From: Dasyornis broadbenti
Lineage: Eukaryota > Chordata > Aves > Passeriformes > Dasyornithidae
Reading direction: 5' to 3'
NCBI GenBank assembly: GCA_013397935.1
Contig: VZRN01004717.1
Span: 137,968-201,967 of the forward strand
DNA length: 64,000 nucleotides
Part shown: positions 46,576-57,747 of the stretch, one piece after another
How positions within the stretch are numbered: the stretch's first letter is position 1
Layout: each line of letters starts with the position of its first letter
The notes under the pieces: model-generated
Told to the model about the DNA's origin: nothing
Database searches by the model: none
Seen by the model: the letters and a program-made list of their open reading frames with translations, nothing else
Program-made: the position numbers and the translations under genes

Positions 46576-49500
46576 CTAGTCCTTGGAGGGCTTCTTGCTG
46601 CGGGCGTTCCACATGCCGCGCTTGGAGTGGTAGTAGTGGTAAAAGTTCCTGAGGCGCAAGCGCTCCACCTCCAGCCCGCTCTGCAGCACCCTGCGGACGG
46701 AGGGACGGGCTCAGGGGATGGACGGATAGAGGGACAGGGCTAAAGGGATGGACGGACAGAAGGACAGGGCTCAGGAGATGGACAGGGCTCAGGAAATGAA
46801 TGGACAGAGGGATGGGCTCAGGGGATGGAGAGACAGAGCTCAGGAGACGGAGGAAGGAAGGGGACAGGGCTCAGGAGATGGATGGACAGAGGGACAGGAC
46901 TAGAGTGATGGATGGACAGAGGGACAAGGCCCAGGAGATGAAGGAAGGGATGGACAGAGCTCAAGAGCTGGACAGACAGAGGGACAGTGCTCCTGGTGGA
47001 CAGACAGATGGACACAGCCCTCCCACAGGGAAGCTTTCCCCTTCACCACCCCATCACGCAGCCCCCAGCCAGTCCGACGGACGTGCCCCGATCCACGTGG
47101 GGATTTGGGGGCCCCCAGGCTCACCTGTCCAGAAGCTCCCAGTCCTCCCCGCCCCAGCGGTCCCGGAACTCCTCCGTGTTCATCCCTCCCACGCGGTCAA
47201 AGTCCGACTTGTAGATGCCGAAGAGGCCGAAGCCGTTCACCTCCCAGTAGCCTGAAGGCGGGGAGCAATGAGCTGAGGGGTGACCCTAAAATGCTCCCAT
47301 CATCCCTTCCGAGCTCTCCCCACCCCTGGGAGCCTCAGGGACTCCCTATCCCAGCCCCTCTTCCCACCGCGGGTCCATCCCCATCCCGCAGCGGTGCGGT
47401 GGGTGCTGGGCTGGTTTTGGGGTGTTCCCAGCTGGAATGGGGGCCCCGCTCACCGTTGGGCTCCCGGGGGGAGCTGCCGCAGCTCAGCCTCATGACGATG
47501 GGAGCGTAGGCCAGCTTCCCCTCCACGCAGTGCTTCCGGATGCTGTCCAGGATGTTGGCAGGGAAATGGATGTGCAGGTCGCACAGGAACACGATGCTGT
47601 GCTCGTCCTGGGAGGGGACACCCGCGGGTGAGGGGGATCGGAGAGGAGCAGCCCCGGGAGAGGAGCCACAGCCGGAGCTGGTCCCTGTCCTCGCTCACCT
47701 CCACCATGTCCACGCCGGCCTGGAGCCCGGCCGAGCGCTCGAAATTCCCCGTGCGCCGCAGGTACTGGAACCTGGGGAGAGGGGACAGGGCAGGTAGCGC
47801 TGGGGACAGACAGGGATGCAGCCAGGAGGGACAGGACAGGAACCACCGGCATGGGGAAAGAACCTTCTCAGGAAGGCCTACAGCTCAAACTGAGGGTCGC
47901 CCCGTGGAGCCACAAGTTTCTACACCCCCAAATCCGCATGGAAAAGCAGTTTAAGCCCCCAAAACTGAGGAGGAGGGAGGGGGCTGCGAGGCAGGAACTG
48001 TGCCATGGAGAAGGAGCAGCAGCAGCTTGTGTGAGCATCCATCCCACCCCGAGGAGCGCCCAGACCCCCCCAGGCTGGGAGTTACCGGGGCAGGTGGGCG
48101 TCCCGCAGGGCTTTCTCCACATCCATGTCCTCGCTGTCGAAGTCCACCAGGATGACGTTGAAGTTGGCGTCCCTCGTGGCCCCGTAGAGGCCGGCCATGT
48201 CGGAGATGAACTGCTGCACCCAGCGGGCCTGGTTCTTCACTGCCAGAGACACGGCCCTCAGGCTCAGGGGGGACCCACGGCACCCCTTCCCAGCCAAACC
48301 AACCCTTCCGAGGAGCGGGGACACTGCAGGATGCCAAGGGAGCAGCGCAGACCCCGGAGAGCCGCGTCCTGCCGTCACCTACCCGGCACCACGAAGTGCA
48401 CCATGACATCCTGCCTCCAGCTGAGCCGCAGGGGCCGGCACAGGACGGGTTTTCCATAGAGGATGCTCCAGGCACTGGGCTGGGGCTCGGTGGCCCCCAG
48501 GGCCAGCCCGTCGGGGTTGGCCTCGGCGCTGTCGTCCTGCTTGCCCTGGTGCAGCAGGACGTAGACGTACTCGGAGAGCCGCACTGTGCGCTGGCCGCGC
48601 TCCGCCAGCTCCAGCTCCAGCAGGTAGCGGTTCCCCCGCGCCGTGTCCCGCCGCTTCTCCACGTTGATGATCCGCAGGAGGGTGTAGATCCTGCAGGGCA
48701 AAGAGAAGCCTCGGAATCACCGTCATCACGAGCTCTGCCTCCCGCCATCCGGGACCCACCCCCCGAATTCCCTCCGTACCCTCCGTTCTTCTCGTTGAGC
48801 CTCTCCATGTACTGGGCCACCACATCCACCACCTCGCTCTCGCCCAGCTGCAGGTTTCCCGACACGTTGCAGCGCAGGTCGTTCCAGTCGGAGCGCAGCA
48901 GCTCGAAGTCCACGGAGCTGACGCTGAACGTCCGCTGCCAGTTGATGGAGTCCTCCAGCCAGCCCTGCTGCAGCTCGCCCGCCTCGTAGGAATAGTCCGA
49001 CACCTCTTCCTCATCCTCCTCCTCCTCCTGGCCCTTTCCCTCCTCCTGCTGTGACGCTGTCGTTTCCGACACCTTCAGGAAGGACGTCACCCGCGTCCCC
49101 TCGGAGCGGGTGGCCTCGGATGAGTTGTAGCTGGCGGTGGGCACCGTCCTGCCCAGGGCAGGGGTCGTGTCCTCGTGGCTGAAGAGCCCCTCGGTGCCCA
49201 GGGTGAGCAGGCCGGGCGGCAGCCGCTGCCGGGGCGGCCTCTCCCACCTCCTGCCGCTCTTCCTTCGGGCAGGCTCCCTCTCCTTGGAGATGTTGCTCAG
49301 GAGCCAGGGGCTCCGGCGGCCAGGGATGGCCCGGAGCTTGCTGGGGGCGATGGGACGCTTCTGCGGGGTCCTGGAGCGCAGGTGGACTCTCTTCACAGGC
49401 TTTGGGTACAGGAAGATGCCAGGGAAGGCCGGCTCCTGGGCCGGGGCTTTGCGCTTGCCGGGCTGCAGCCGGGTCACGTAAACCTTCTCCTGGGTTTTCT

Positions 49501-52500
49501 GCGGCTTATTGTCCTCGCTGGGAGCTGCCGGCCCGCTGGGACCCGGCGTTTTGGCTTTGCCACCGAAGATGGGCACGGAGAGGTGGGGCTGGAGGCCCAG
49601 GGCCGTGCCGTGCTTCAGAGACGCCGCCGGCAGCCCCAGCTCATCCTCCTCGCCCTCGTCCTGGGCCAGCCAACGGAGCGCCCGGCCCGGGCTCCGCTCG
49701 GGCGCGGGATCCTCCTGGAGTGCAGCAGGCGGCCTGGAAGTGCCCCACGTCCCCAGCTGCCCGGGGGTGCCCGGCTTGGCCCGTGCCCGGCCCTGCTGCC
49801 GCCGGAAGCTGTAATAGTCCAGCTCATCTCCGTAATCCCCAGTGACCGGCGCAGGATCCTTCCCTTTGGCTCTGGGTGCCGGCCCAAAGCTCTGCTCCCT
49901 GGCCTCGGGAGGGGGGTCTGTGGGCTCAGGGCTGTCCGCTCCTTCCTCTTCCTCCTCCTCATCCTCCAGGAAATCTAGGGAGTGAAGGCAGAGATTAATA
50001 GCCTGAGGCCAAGCCAAGGTGGCAGAGCCTGGTCCCAGCAAGGGAGGAAGCTAAGAGTGGCTGAGGTGAGGGAGCAGAGCTGGGGGCACCAGGGGATGCC
50101 CACCCAGGGATCCCCACTGAGCGATGCCCACCTGGGCTAGCAGCTCCAGCTGCTGCCTCTCATCCCCACCTCGAATCTCAGCACCAATCTCACTCCATCC
50201 AGGAGAAAACCCAACCTGCCGGGGCTTTGCCAAGCTGCAAACCGACCGAGGCAGGCCCTGAACACCCTCTGGTTTCCCCCAGAGCACCCCCAGGCCACAC
50301 AGACATCCCCAGGCTCCACACTGGGTCCGGTTCCTGCTGCCCACTGCTGAGGCCATCCCAGGAGATATGGGAGGCCGAGCAAATCCCAACGCAGTGTCGC
50401 ACTTCCCGCATCCCACACGGCTCTGTGGTCACGCCAAGCACGGTGCTTGGAGGGCTGCTCTGCACAGCCCTGCTGCCCGGAGCCTCTGGCACCGCTGGAG
50501 CCATCCTGATGAGTCCCAGCTCCGAGGGGATGAGCTGCCAGCGAGGATGCCGGGAGCTCGGCCCCGTGCCCGGCGGTGCCGGTGACTCACTGTCGGGGCC
50601 GAGGAAGAGAAACGCTCGCTGCCGCGGATCCTCCTCCTCCTCATCCATCTTCATGTACTTGTAGAACCCAAACCTGGGGATGGAGAGGGGAGGTGAGGGC
50701 CTGGAGAAGGGAGGAGTGAGGGAATGTGTGCAGGGAGAAGCACATTCCCAAATCCAGGACTCGAGCTGCTGCGTGCCCGGGAAAGGGGGAAAGAGGCAGC
50801 CTGGGGTGACCCTTCCACGGGGGACAGGGACACGGGGCTGAGGATGCCTCACTCAGCACTGCTGCCATCAGCCCCTCTGTGCAGCATCCCAAAATCCCAG
50901 CCCTCGGTACCTACTTTTCCAGGTAGAGGGGGGACTCCCTGTAGAAGCACTTGTTCTCCGTCTCCATGTGGGTGAGGCGCGTGAAGTCGTTGGGATACAC
51001 GAACGAGAGGTAGACCTGGGGGGCGACGGTGCCGTGTCACCCCGAGGAGCTGGGGACCCCCAGCACCTCAAACACCCCACAGCGATTTAACCCCAACCCT
51101 CTCAGGCCGAGCTGGGGAAGCTCAGCCCGACCCTCCTGGATTTCACCCGGATGGGAACATCCCTGGCCCGGGCTCCGCTGTGTCCCTGTCCCCAGGGAGA
51201 CACTTACGAACTGCAGGCCCTGGTAGCGGGCGATGGGGAAATCCTTCACCACGTAGGTGGGGCTGTAGGCACAGGGCACCAGCACGTTCTCCACGCGGGA
51301 CGCCTCGATGGCAGGGGCTGAGGAGAAGCCCAAAAATCCCGACGTGACCCCGCCAGACCCCAGCAGAGACGGGCAGAGGGCAGCAGGGGTGATCCAGGTG
51401 CCCAGAGCAGCCTTTTCCCTCCCCCAGCCCCACCAGGGATGGGCACGGATCTGTTCCCAGGCACTCACTGAGGAAGAAGGTGTCCCTGGGGTCGGCCTTG
51501 AGCATGTCGGCGCCGTGCTCGTCCTGCTGGGCCTCCCAGAGGTGGCTCCCGCTGTGGCTGGCCAAGGTCTGAGGGATGTGCTCCACGTGGTTCATCTTCA
51601 GGGACGACTCATCTGCAGGACAGGGCCAGGGCTGAACCCCACGGGAAGGCCTTTCCCAGCCCTTCCAAGATGTCTGGGAGCACCGTGGGGTCCTCCTGCT
51701 CCCAGGGAAGCCGGTGTTGCCCTCGCAGCCATCTCGCAGACCCTGTGACTGATCAGCCTAATGATTACTGCATCCACTAATGAGGACGAGGGCACTGCTG
51801 ATCCCAGCCAGGCTGTCCTGCTCCGATTACCACGGCCTCAAAAACCAGGGAACGCCCAGGGCTTTCCCTCCCAAGGACACAGGGATTAAACCACGGATGT
51901 CCTTCCTGCAGGTAACTGCAGCACGAGCTGGTTTGCCTCCCATCCAGGGACGAGGGTGGCACGTCAGCCTTGGCCACCAATGGGCCTCCACGGGAGGTCA
52001 CCCTGCTCCTGTCACCTCGGCCATGATCCAAGCTGCCTCCCACGGGTACTCCCTTTCCAGGAAGCCCTGCCTGCTGCAAACCACAGGGAAGCAGGATCCC
52101 CCCTGCCCGAGCCACGAATCCTCCTGCTTGTGGCAGGGAAAGGCTTCCCACATGTGTCCCTGCAGCTGGCTGGGGTTGGGCTGGAGCCCCTGGAAAAGTG
52201 CAGAGGGAGGAGGGAAGGGAAGGGAAGGGAAGGGAAGGGAAGGGAAGGGAAGGGAAAGAGCTGTCCTGCTGCTGGGGGAATGGGCTCCCTAGGAGTGCCG
52301 TGGCTTCAACCCCAGGGTGTTGCTGGGTCTGAGGGCAGCATGAAAGAGAAGAGAAGCAGAAAGGTGCTGAGGGACAGGAATTTATCTCCACATCATCCAT
52401 CTCACGGGCACCTGCCGCAGCACCACTGGCACCCTCATCCCTCTCCTCCCCATGGATCCTGCCTGCTGCCTGCCCCTCCTGCTTATCGACACCTTCCAAG

Positions 52501-55500
52501 CAGGAATGATGACGGCTCCTGCTCCCTGCAGAGCGCCGGGGCAGGACCCATCCATCAAGGCCCTTCCCGCTGCCAGGGCAGGGGCAGGAAGCAGAAGATC
52601 TATAGATTTAATTAAACCTTGAGCCATCCATCCCCGCTCCTACGACAGCTCCTCATAACTCAGGGCCAGGCCTGGGAGCCCACGGGATCTTGGCAGCCAG
52701 GACGAGGCTGGAGCAGGGACAGAGCTGTGCTTCCATGGTGTGCTGCCTCCACATCCCATTTTTAGCAGCATCTCAGCTCGTTCCCAGCATCAGTCCTGCC
52801 CACTGCAGCCCTTTCATCCCTCCTTACACCAGCAGAAGCCCGGCAGGGGGTTCAGAAGCTGAGATCTCCCCTCAGGATCCAACCTCCCAGGCTCAGCTTT
52901 CCTTCCCACCTCTCCCGACTGCATTATCCAGCCCCCAGAGAGCCTGCAGGAGGCCCCAGGCCCTCACCTGTGTACAGGGAGATGTAGGAGGAGTCAATCA
53001 CCTCAAACTTCAGGCTGGGGAGGAAAACTCGCCACTGGGAAAAAAGAAAAGGAGATGGGGAATGAGCGGGAGGGATGCAGCTCCCCAGCCCTGGATGGAT
53101 CCTCCCAGCATGGATCCTCCCCGTCTGCAGATCCCAGAAACTTCCCCGCAGAAGAGGAGCAAGAGAGAGGGCTGATCCTGCCCCGCTTCCTGCCATTTTC
53201 CAGCAGGGTTTGGGATCAGCAGGAGCCCCTGCAGGGCCAGAGAGGGAAAGGCTCCTGTGGGTGGGACACAGGCCATGCTGCCTCCCTCAGGGACTGTCAC
53301 AAGTCCTGTGGCCAAAGGGCTCCTCTCGTCACTCCAGTGCTTCATGAAGAAGAGTTTGCCATGATTTCAGAGGGTCTCCAGAGCTGCCTGCCCTGATTTA
53401 ACTCCAGCATTTTAAAAGCCAGTCTGGAGCCTTTGTCGGGACAAGCCCTTCAATGCCCCCGGGGCGAGACACATCAGGGTCCTGCTTTTGTTGTAGATGT
53501 TGTTGTTGCCTCTCTCTGCACAGCTGAGAGGTTTTTGTGCACGGCTGAAAGCCTTCGCTCCCTCCCTCCAGCAAAAACATCCCATCTCAGAAGCGTCTCC
53601 CCCCTCTGTTTGTTTTCCCCACTATTTGTTTTCGCCTGCAGAAATGCAGGTCTTATCGGGATGGAGGGGCTGGGGACGAGGGAGGGAGGCAGCCAGCGAG
53701 GAAGGGGTGTTGGCCTCCCCGAACGCTTCGCTGGCACCGCTTTGGCTCCAGTGATTAATGAGTTCTTGGGAGAAAGGAAACCTTTGCTAACGAGCCAACA
53801 TCTTCCCCTCAGCCAGCCCCAGCCCCTGACACACGCTCCAGGCTTTGCCAGGGCTGCGCTGCCAAGGCAGGCAAGTTCAGATTCGAAACCCATGGTAATT
53901 CCAAGTGGGGAGGAGAAGCAAACAGGGAACCGCTCCATCGCCTCGGCCACCTCTCTCCCACGGCTGGGATGCAGCCAGCAAGGTGGGACCGGCCTGCTCC
54001 GGGCTCTCCTTGCCCCAGGGAATGGGATGGCAGGGTCTCCACCTTCCCAGAGACCACCAGCAGGAAAGGGGAGCAGCGCTCCATGGGCTGGAATAGGCAG
54101 GGAAACAGCGACGCTGACTCGTCCCCAGTGGCAGCCATGGCAGGGGGAGATGGCTTTGCTCCAGGAGAAAGCACTTCGGCACACACGGGGAAAAGGCCTG
54201 GCACTGGCTCTCCGGCCCTGGAAGGAACCAGGGGCATGCACTCACCCCAACCTCCACGTGGTCCGAGCCCCGGTCGTCCTGCTTGTGGAGCAGCTCGAAG
54301 TAGTAGCGCCGGGAGGACATGAGGCTGCAGGGCAGGGGACAGCGCTGTCAGAGCCCAGGGCCAGCCTGGGAAAGCCTTCCTGTCCTGCCCAGGGTGGGTG
54401 AACCTTCCTGGGGCAAAGTGACAGGGAGCCAAGGTGGATGTCTGCCCCCCACCCCACTGATGAGGGGTTTTGTGGGATCAGGGACACATCGGGACATCCC
54501 CATCCCCACCTCGTCACCTGCACCTTCAAACCTTGGCTCTGGGGCCCAACCCAGCCCCACGTGCCTTTTGGGAAGGGACCACGGCCCAGGGAGGTCAGAG
54601 GCAGCAATTCCCTGTCCCTGACTGCATCCCTGAGGGATGAGCAAGGTCACACTCACCGCAGCGGCTTGGAGACTTGGGAGCTGAACTTGGTGAACTCTCC
54701 CGGCGCCGTCCACTCGGTGCCCAGCTGGGAAGGAAGGAGGGAGGAGCGTGAGAGCAGCAGGACACCACACCAGAGCCCACCAGCTTCCCATAACAGTCAT
54801 TAACCCCCAGAAAATCCAAGGATAAATGTTAAATCTCCTGGTCTTCGGCAGCTCCAACCAAGAAGGGATTCTTCCAGGGGCAGGGATGGGAGCAGGCGGA
54901 AGCAGCCCAGCATTCCCAAAGCAGCAGAGAGGCCACGCATGGATCCCACACAGATCCTTCCCCCCCCAAGCAGGGAAAGGTGGAGAGGCAAGGCCATACC
55001 TTGCCCACGAAGGCGGCCAGCCGGGAATTGGAGGGACTGTCATCGGAGCTGAGCCAGAACTCCGAGTTGTCATCCGAGGCCACGGAAAACTGGAAATCCC
55101 CTGCGGAGAGCCAAGGAGGGGTCACCACGGAGGGACATGGGCACCCTGGTGCTGTGGGCTCAGTCCCGGTGCCTCGTGGTGAGATGGGGAAACAGGAAGG
55201 GGGCCACCCCAGACCCCATCTCACGGCTCTGTCCCCGCGGAATCAGGGCTTTGCCTCCCTCCAAAGCCACAGGGGAAAAGTTCTTGGCTCCAGGAGGACC
55301 CTCCTGCCTGGGAGCCAGGATTTGGGGACCATCTCCAAGGGCCTTTCTGTGCTCCGGTGGTGGCCAGGAAAGGGAAGGGCACAGCATCTCCATGGTGCTG
55401 TGCGGGGAAAAGGCCACACTCCATCACTCACCATCCTTGAAGGGATGGATGTAGCCAAAAATCCTCAGCCCGTAGTTCTTCCACTTGGGAGACACGGCCA

Positions 55501-57747
55501 GCTTCTTCACCGTGGTGCGGGTCTGCCGGGGGACACGGGCACAGATCACCTCCTCTGTGTCATCCCGGAGTCCCACAGAGGTCCAGCACCACCCACCTCC
55601 CCTTCCAGCTGGGAATCACCTCCCCAGACCAAACCCTGCCAGCCAAGGTCTACAGGACCAGCGGAGACCCAGGGAGAGATGGGTGGGGGCCCCCGCTCCA
55701 ACCCCTCGGCCTCTGTCCCAGGACTCACGTGGGGAAAGAGCGGGAAGTGGAGGTTCTTCCTCAGGTGCCTCACGGCCCCGCCACACCAGTCCTCAAAGAC
55801 GTGCAGGTTTGCCTTCCCCTTGTACTGCGGGAGAGGAGAGGGAGCTGAGTGGGGCTCCTCCTCCTCCTCCTCCATCCCCCCCCGGGCTGCTCCCTGCCCA
55901 CCTGCTCGTTCCAGGGCAAGGCCTGCTTGGTCAGGTTGAGTTTGGGGTGGGCGCCGCGGCGGTTGGAACGCTGGCCCCTGGAAAACCAGCCGTTCACGTC
56001 CTGCCCGTCGTCCTGCCGAGGAACAGAGGGAGAGATGGGATGGGTGAGCAGGGCCAGCACATCCTGAGCTTGTGGGATGCTCCCTGCATCTGTGCTGAGG
56101 CCCTGGCACAGGCTGCTCAGAAAATCTGTGGCTGCTCCATCCCTGGAAGTGTCCCAGGACAGGCTGGACAGGGCTTGGAGCAACCTGGGACAGTGCAAGG
56201 TGTCCCTGCCCATGAACTCGATGGGCTTTAAGGTCCCTTCCAACCCAAACCATTCCAGCATTCCGAGATCCAAACACCTCACTTTGAGCGTTGCCAAACC
56301 AAGGCGGAAGATTTCACGGCTCACGGCAAAGGGAAGCAGGAGGAGGCACAAAAATATTGGCAAGGTGTCGCGGGCAGCAGTTTCAAAATGTTCCAGCTAA
56401 ACTTGTTTCCCTTCCTCTGCCAAAACTCCCCCAAAACACTGCGTTTTCTGTTCATCCAAAATGTTTGGCCAGTCTTAGGGGCTGCTGGAATTTCGGGCGC
56501 CGTCTCCAAAGGAACAGAGGCGAACTCGACATCCGTCCTGAGCACAGGAAGCAGGGACATTTCTCCACTCCCACTCTTCCTTTAAAGGGGATTAGGTTAA
56601 TCCTATCGCTTGTATCTCGTAATTTAGAGGGATTAAGTGAGCATTCACCTGCCTCCAGATCAGTGATGGGTGACAAGGAAGAGCCAGGTACCTCTGGAGC
56701 CCCTCCAGAGCATTCTCCTCTTCCTCATCCCCCCCTGGAGCAGACAGAGCACTGCCACCAGGGCACAGCCCGTTAGGATGCACAGCGCCCGGCAAGTAAT
56801 TAGCAAACTGCCTGAACAAACTCATTAGAGCCCCGGAGGAGGGAGCAGTGCCCTTGGAAGACCTCACGAGGGAGGGTTTCGTGCCGTGCTCGCTGGGAAG
56901 ATTTGCTCTCCCTCCCAGGAAAAACTGAGATGTGATTCCTGCTGTGCCCTCTGTCCTTACCCAGCACCAGCCTGTGCCTCCTCTGGGCACCTCAGATCCC
57001 TTCTTTGTCCGTCTGTCCTTGATTTCTGAGGAGTGACACACGGTTGGGATGCGGCAGGGAATACCCCATGGCTTCCCCCTCCCTCCATCCCACCTGGCTG
57101 CCCTGCTCCGAGGCCTCTCGGTGACAACTTGGACAGGGACAGCAGGAATTTCAGAGCACATGAGGCAGGACCCTTCTCAGGGAAGCTGTGCTAGGGAAAG
57201 GGCACACAGAGCGTGGTGCAGGATATCGTGCGGGATATCGTGCGGGATATCGTGTGGGATATTCTGTGGGATATTCTGTGGGATATCGTGCGGGATATCG
57301 TGCGGGATATCGTGCGGGATATTCTGTGGGATATCGTGCGGGATATTCTGTGGGATATCGTGTGGGATATTCTGTGGGATATCGTGTGGGATATTCTGTG
57401 GGATATCGTGTGGGATATCGTGTGGGATATCGTGTGGGATATTCTGTGGGATATCATGTGGGATATCCCACCCAGTTCCAGTGGGATTTTGGGGGTGTCC
57501 CCGCTGTGAGGGCCACTGGGCAGAATCAGAGGTCGCACCCCCCGAATCCTTGGATCCCCGCAGCTGGACAAGACTCGGAGCACTCTGCTCTCAGAGCAGC
57601 GACCCTCACAGGCCCCTTCCCACCCCGGTACCATCGGATCCTCCTCGTGGCTCTCGCTGGAATCCTCGGCTTTCCTGCGCTGCGCCGATGCCGGGGCTGC
57701 CGCCGGCCGCCTCCCGGGATCCGTCACCTCCCCCGGCCTCTCTCCAT
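46576..57747 (-). CDS. B4GALNT4: B4GALNT4, beta-1,4-N-acetylgalactosaminyltransferase 4, lacking first exon
   Basis: Exons in transcript order: 57747-57632, 56012-55902, 55824-55729, 55522-55432, 55100-55000, 54724-54657, 54324-54246, 53034-52968, 51612-51469, 51317-51208, 51015-50915, 50673-50591, 49974-48780, 48690-48383, 48239-48086, 47771-47699, 47607-47454, 47251-47125, 46690-46576. They are in phase throughout and give 1,096 residues plus a split first codon. A PA14-type region comes first (YKGKANLHVFEDWCGGAVRH; FSVASDDNSEFWLSSDDSPS; SRRYYFELLHKQDDRGSDHV). A 1,195-bp exon encodes an acidic and then Arg/Pro-rich linker. The C-terminal catalytic domain has FLCDLHIHF, a likely metal-binding DxH variant of DxD, and WGGEDWELL. 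The enzyme adds GalNAc in beta-1,4 linkage to GlcNAc, making LacdiNAc in the Golgi. Exon 1 (cytoplasmic tail and membrane anchor) is not in the window. Confidence 0.95.
46695..47010. repeat. Minisatellite, about 30-36 bp units, in the last intron of B4GALNT4
   Basis: Units built on GATGGACGGACAGAGGGACAGGGCTCAGGA recur about nine times with length variants and internal GGACAGA repeats. It is purine-rich on the plus strand, hence pyrimidine-rich on the coding minus strand. It ends a few bases from the acceptor of the last exon (46690). Confidence 0.88.
49975..50590 (-). other. B4GALNT4: B4GALNT4 intron, nothing specific
   Basis: This 616-bp intron precedes the large linker exon. No repeat or additional exon was recognised. 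The minus-strand open frame that runs from the linker exon into it crosses a good acceptor (CTCCCTAG at 49975) and is not coding here. Confidence 0.7.
51613..52967 (-). other. B4GALNT4: B4GALNT4 intron with GGGAA microsatellite
   Basis: This 1.36-kb intron contains a clean pentanucleotide repeat at 52209-52256. Apart from that, no recognisable element was seen. Confidence 0.7.
52209..52256. repeat. (AAGGG)n microsatellite
   Basis: About nine near-perfect copies of the 5-bp unit AAGGG. On the transcribed strand of B4GALNT4 it reads (CCCTT)n. Confidence 0.95.
53035..54245 (-). other. B4GALNT4: B4GALNT4 intron, nothing specific
   Basis: A 1.2-kb intron lies between the exons ending QDDRGSDHVEVG and starting WRVFLPSLKF. 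Two long open frames on opposite strands (53433-54401 and 54241-53474) have no recognisable homology and are not splice-linked. Confidence 0.7.
56090..56275 (+). mobile_element. CR1 LINE 3' fragment, antisense to B4GALNT4
   Basis: Contains GCTGAGGCCCTGGCACAGGC, CCATCCCTGGAAGTGTCCCA, GGGCTTGGAGCAACCTGGGA and the 3' block TTTAAGGTCCCTTCCAACCC. It is the only CR1 copy I see to the right of the ANO9 gene. Confidence 0.9.
57220..57469. repeat. 12-bp minisatellite, 20 full units, B4GALNT4 intron
   Basis: Twenty full units and one partial unit occur in strict 12-bp register. Three main forms are mixed: GGGATATCGTGC (A), GGGATATCGTGT (B) and GGGATATTCTGT (C). The order is A A B C C A A A C A C B C B C B B B C, then a B variant with CATGT. 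The first unit starts AGG. The unit length is a multiple of three and has no stop in the open frames, so long Val-Gly-Tyr or Ile-Cys-Gly repeat translations appear in several frames. These are not genes. The array lies in the intron between B4GALNT4 exons 57632-57747 and 55902-56012. Confidence 0.97.

Noticed and set aside
47951..50041. 696-residue minus-strand open frame
   Set aside because: The true coding part is the 48780-49974 exon. The ends run through a clear acceptor (49975) and donor (48779) into introns and then into other exons in the wrong frame.
57220..57469. Regularly spaced repeats considered as CRISPR-like or as a repetitive protein gene
   Set aside because: Units are 12 bp and contiguous with no spacers, inside a vertebrate intron. 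This is a minisatellite.
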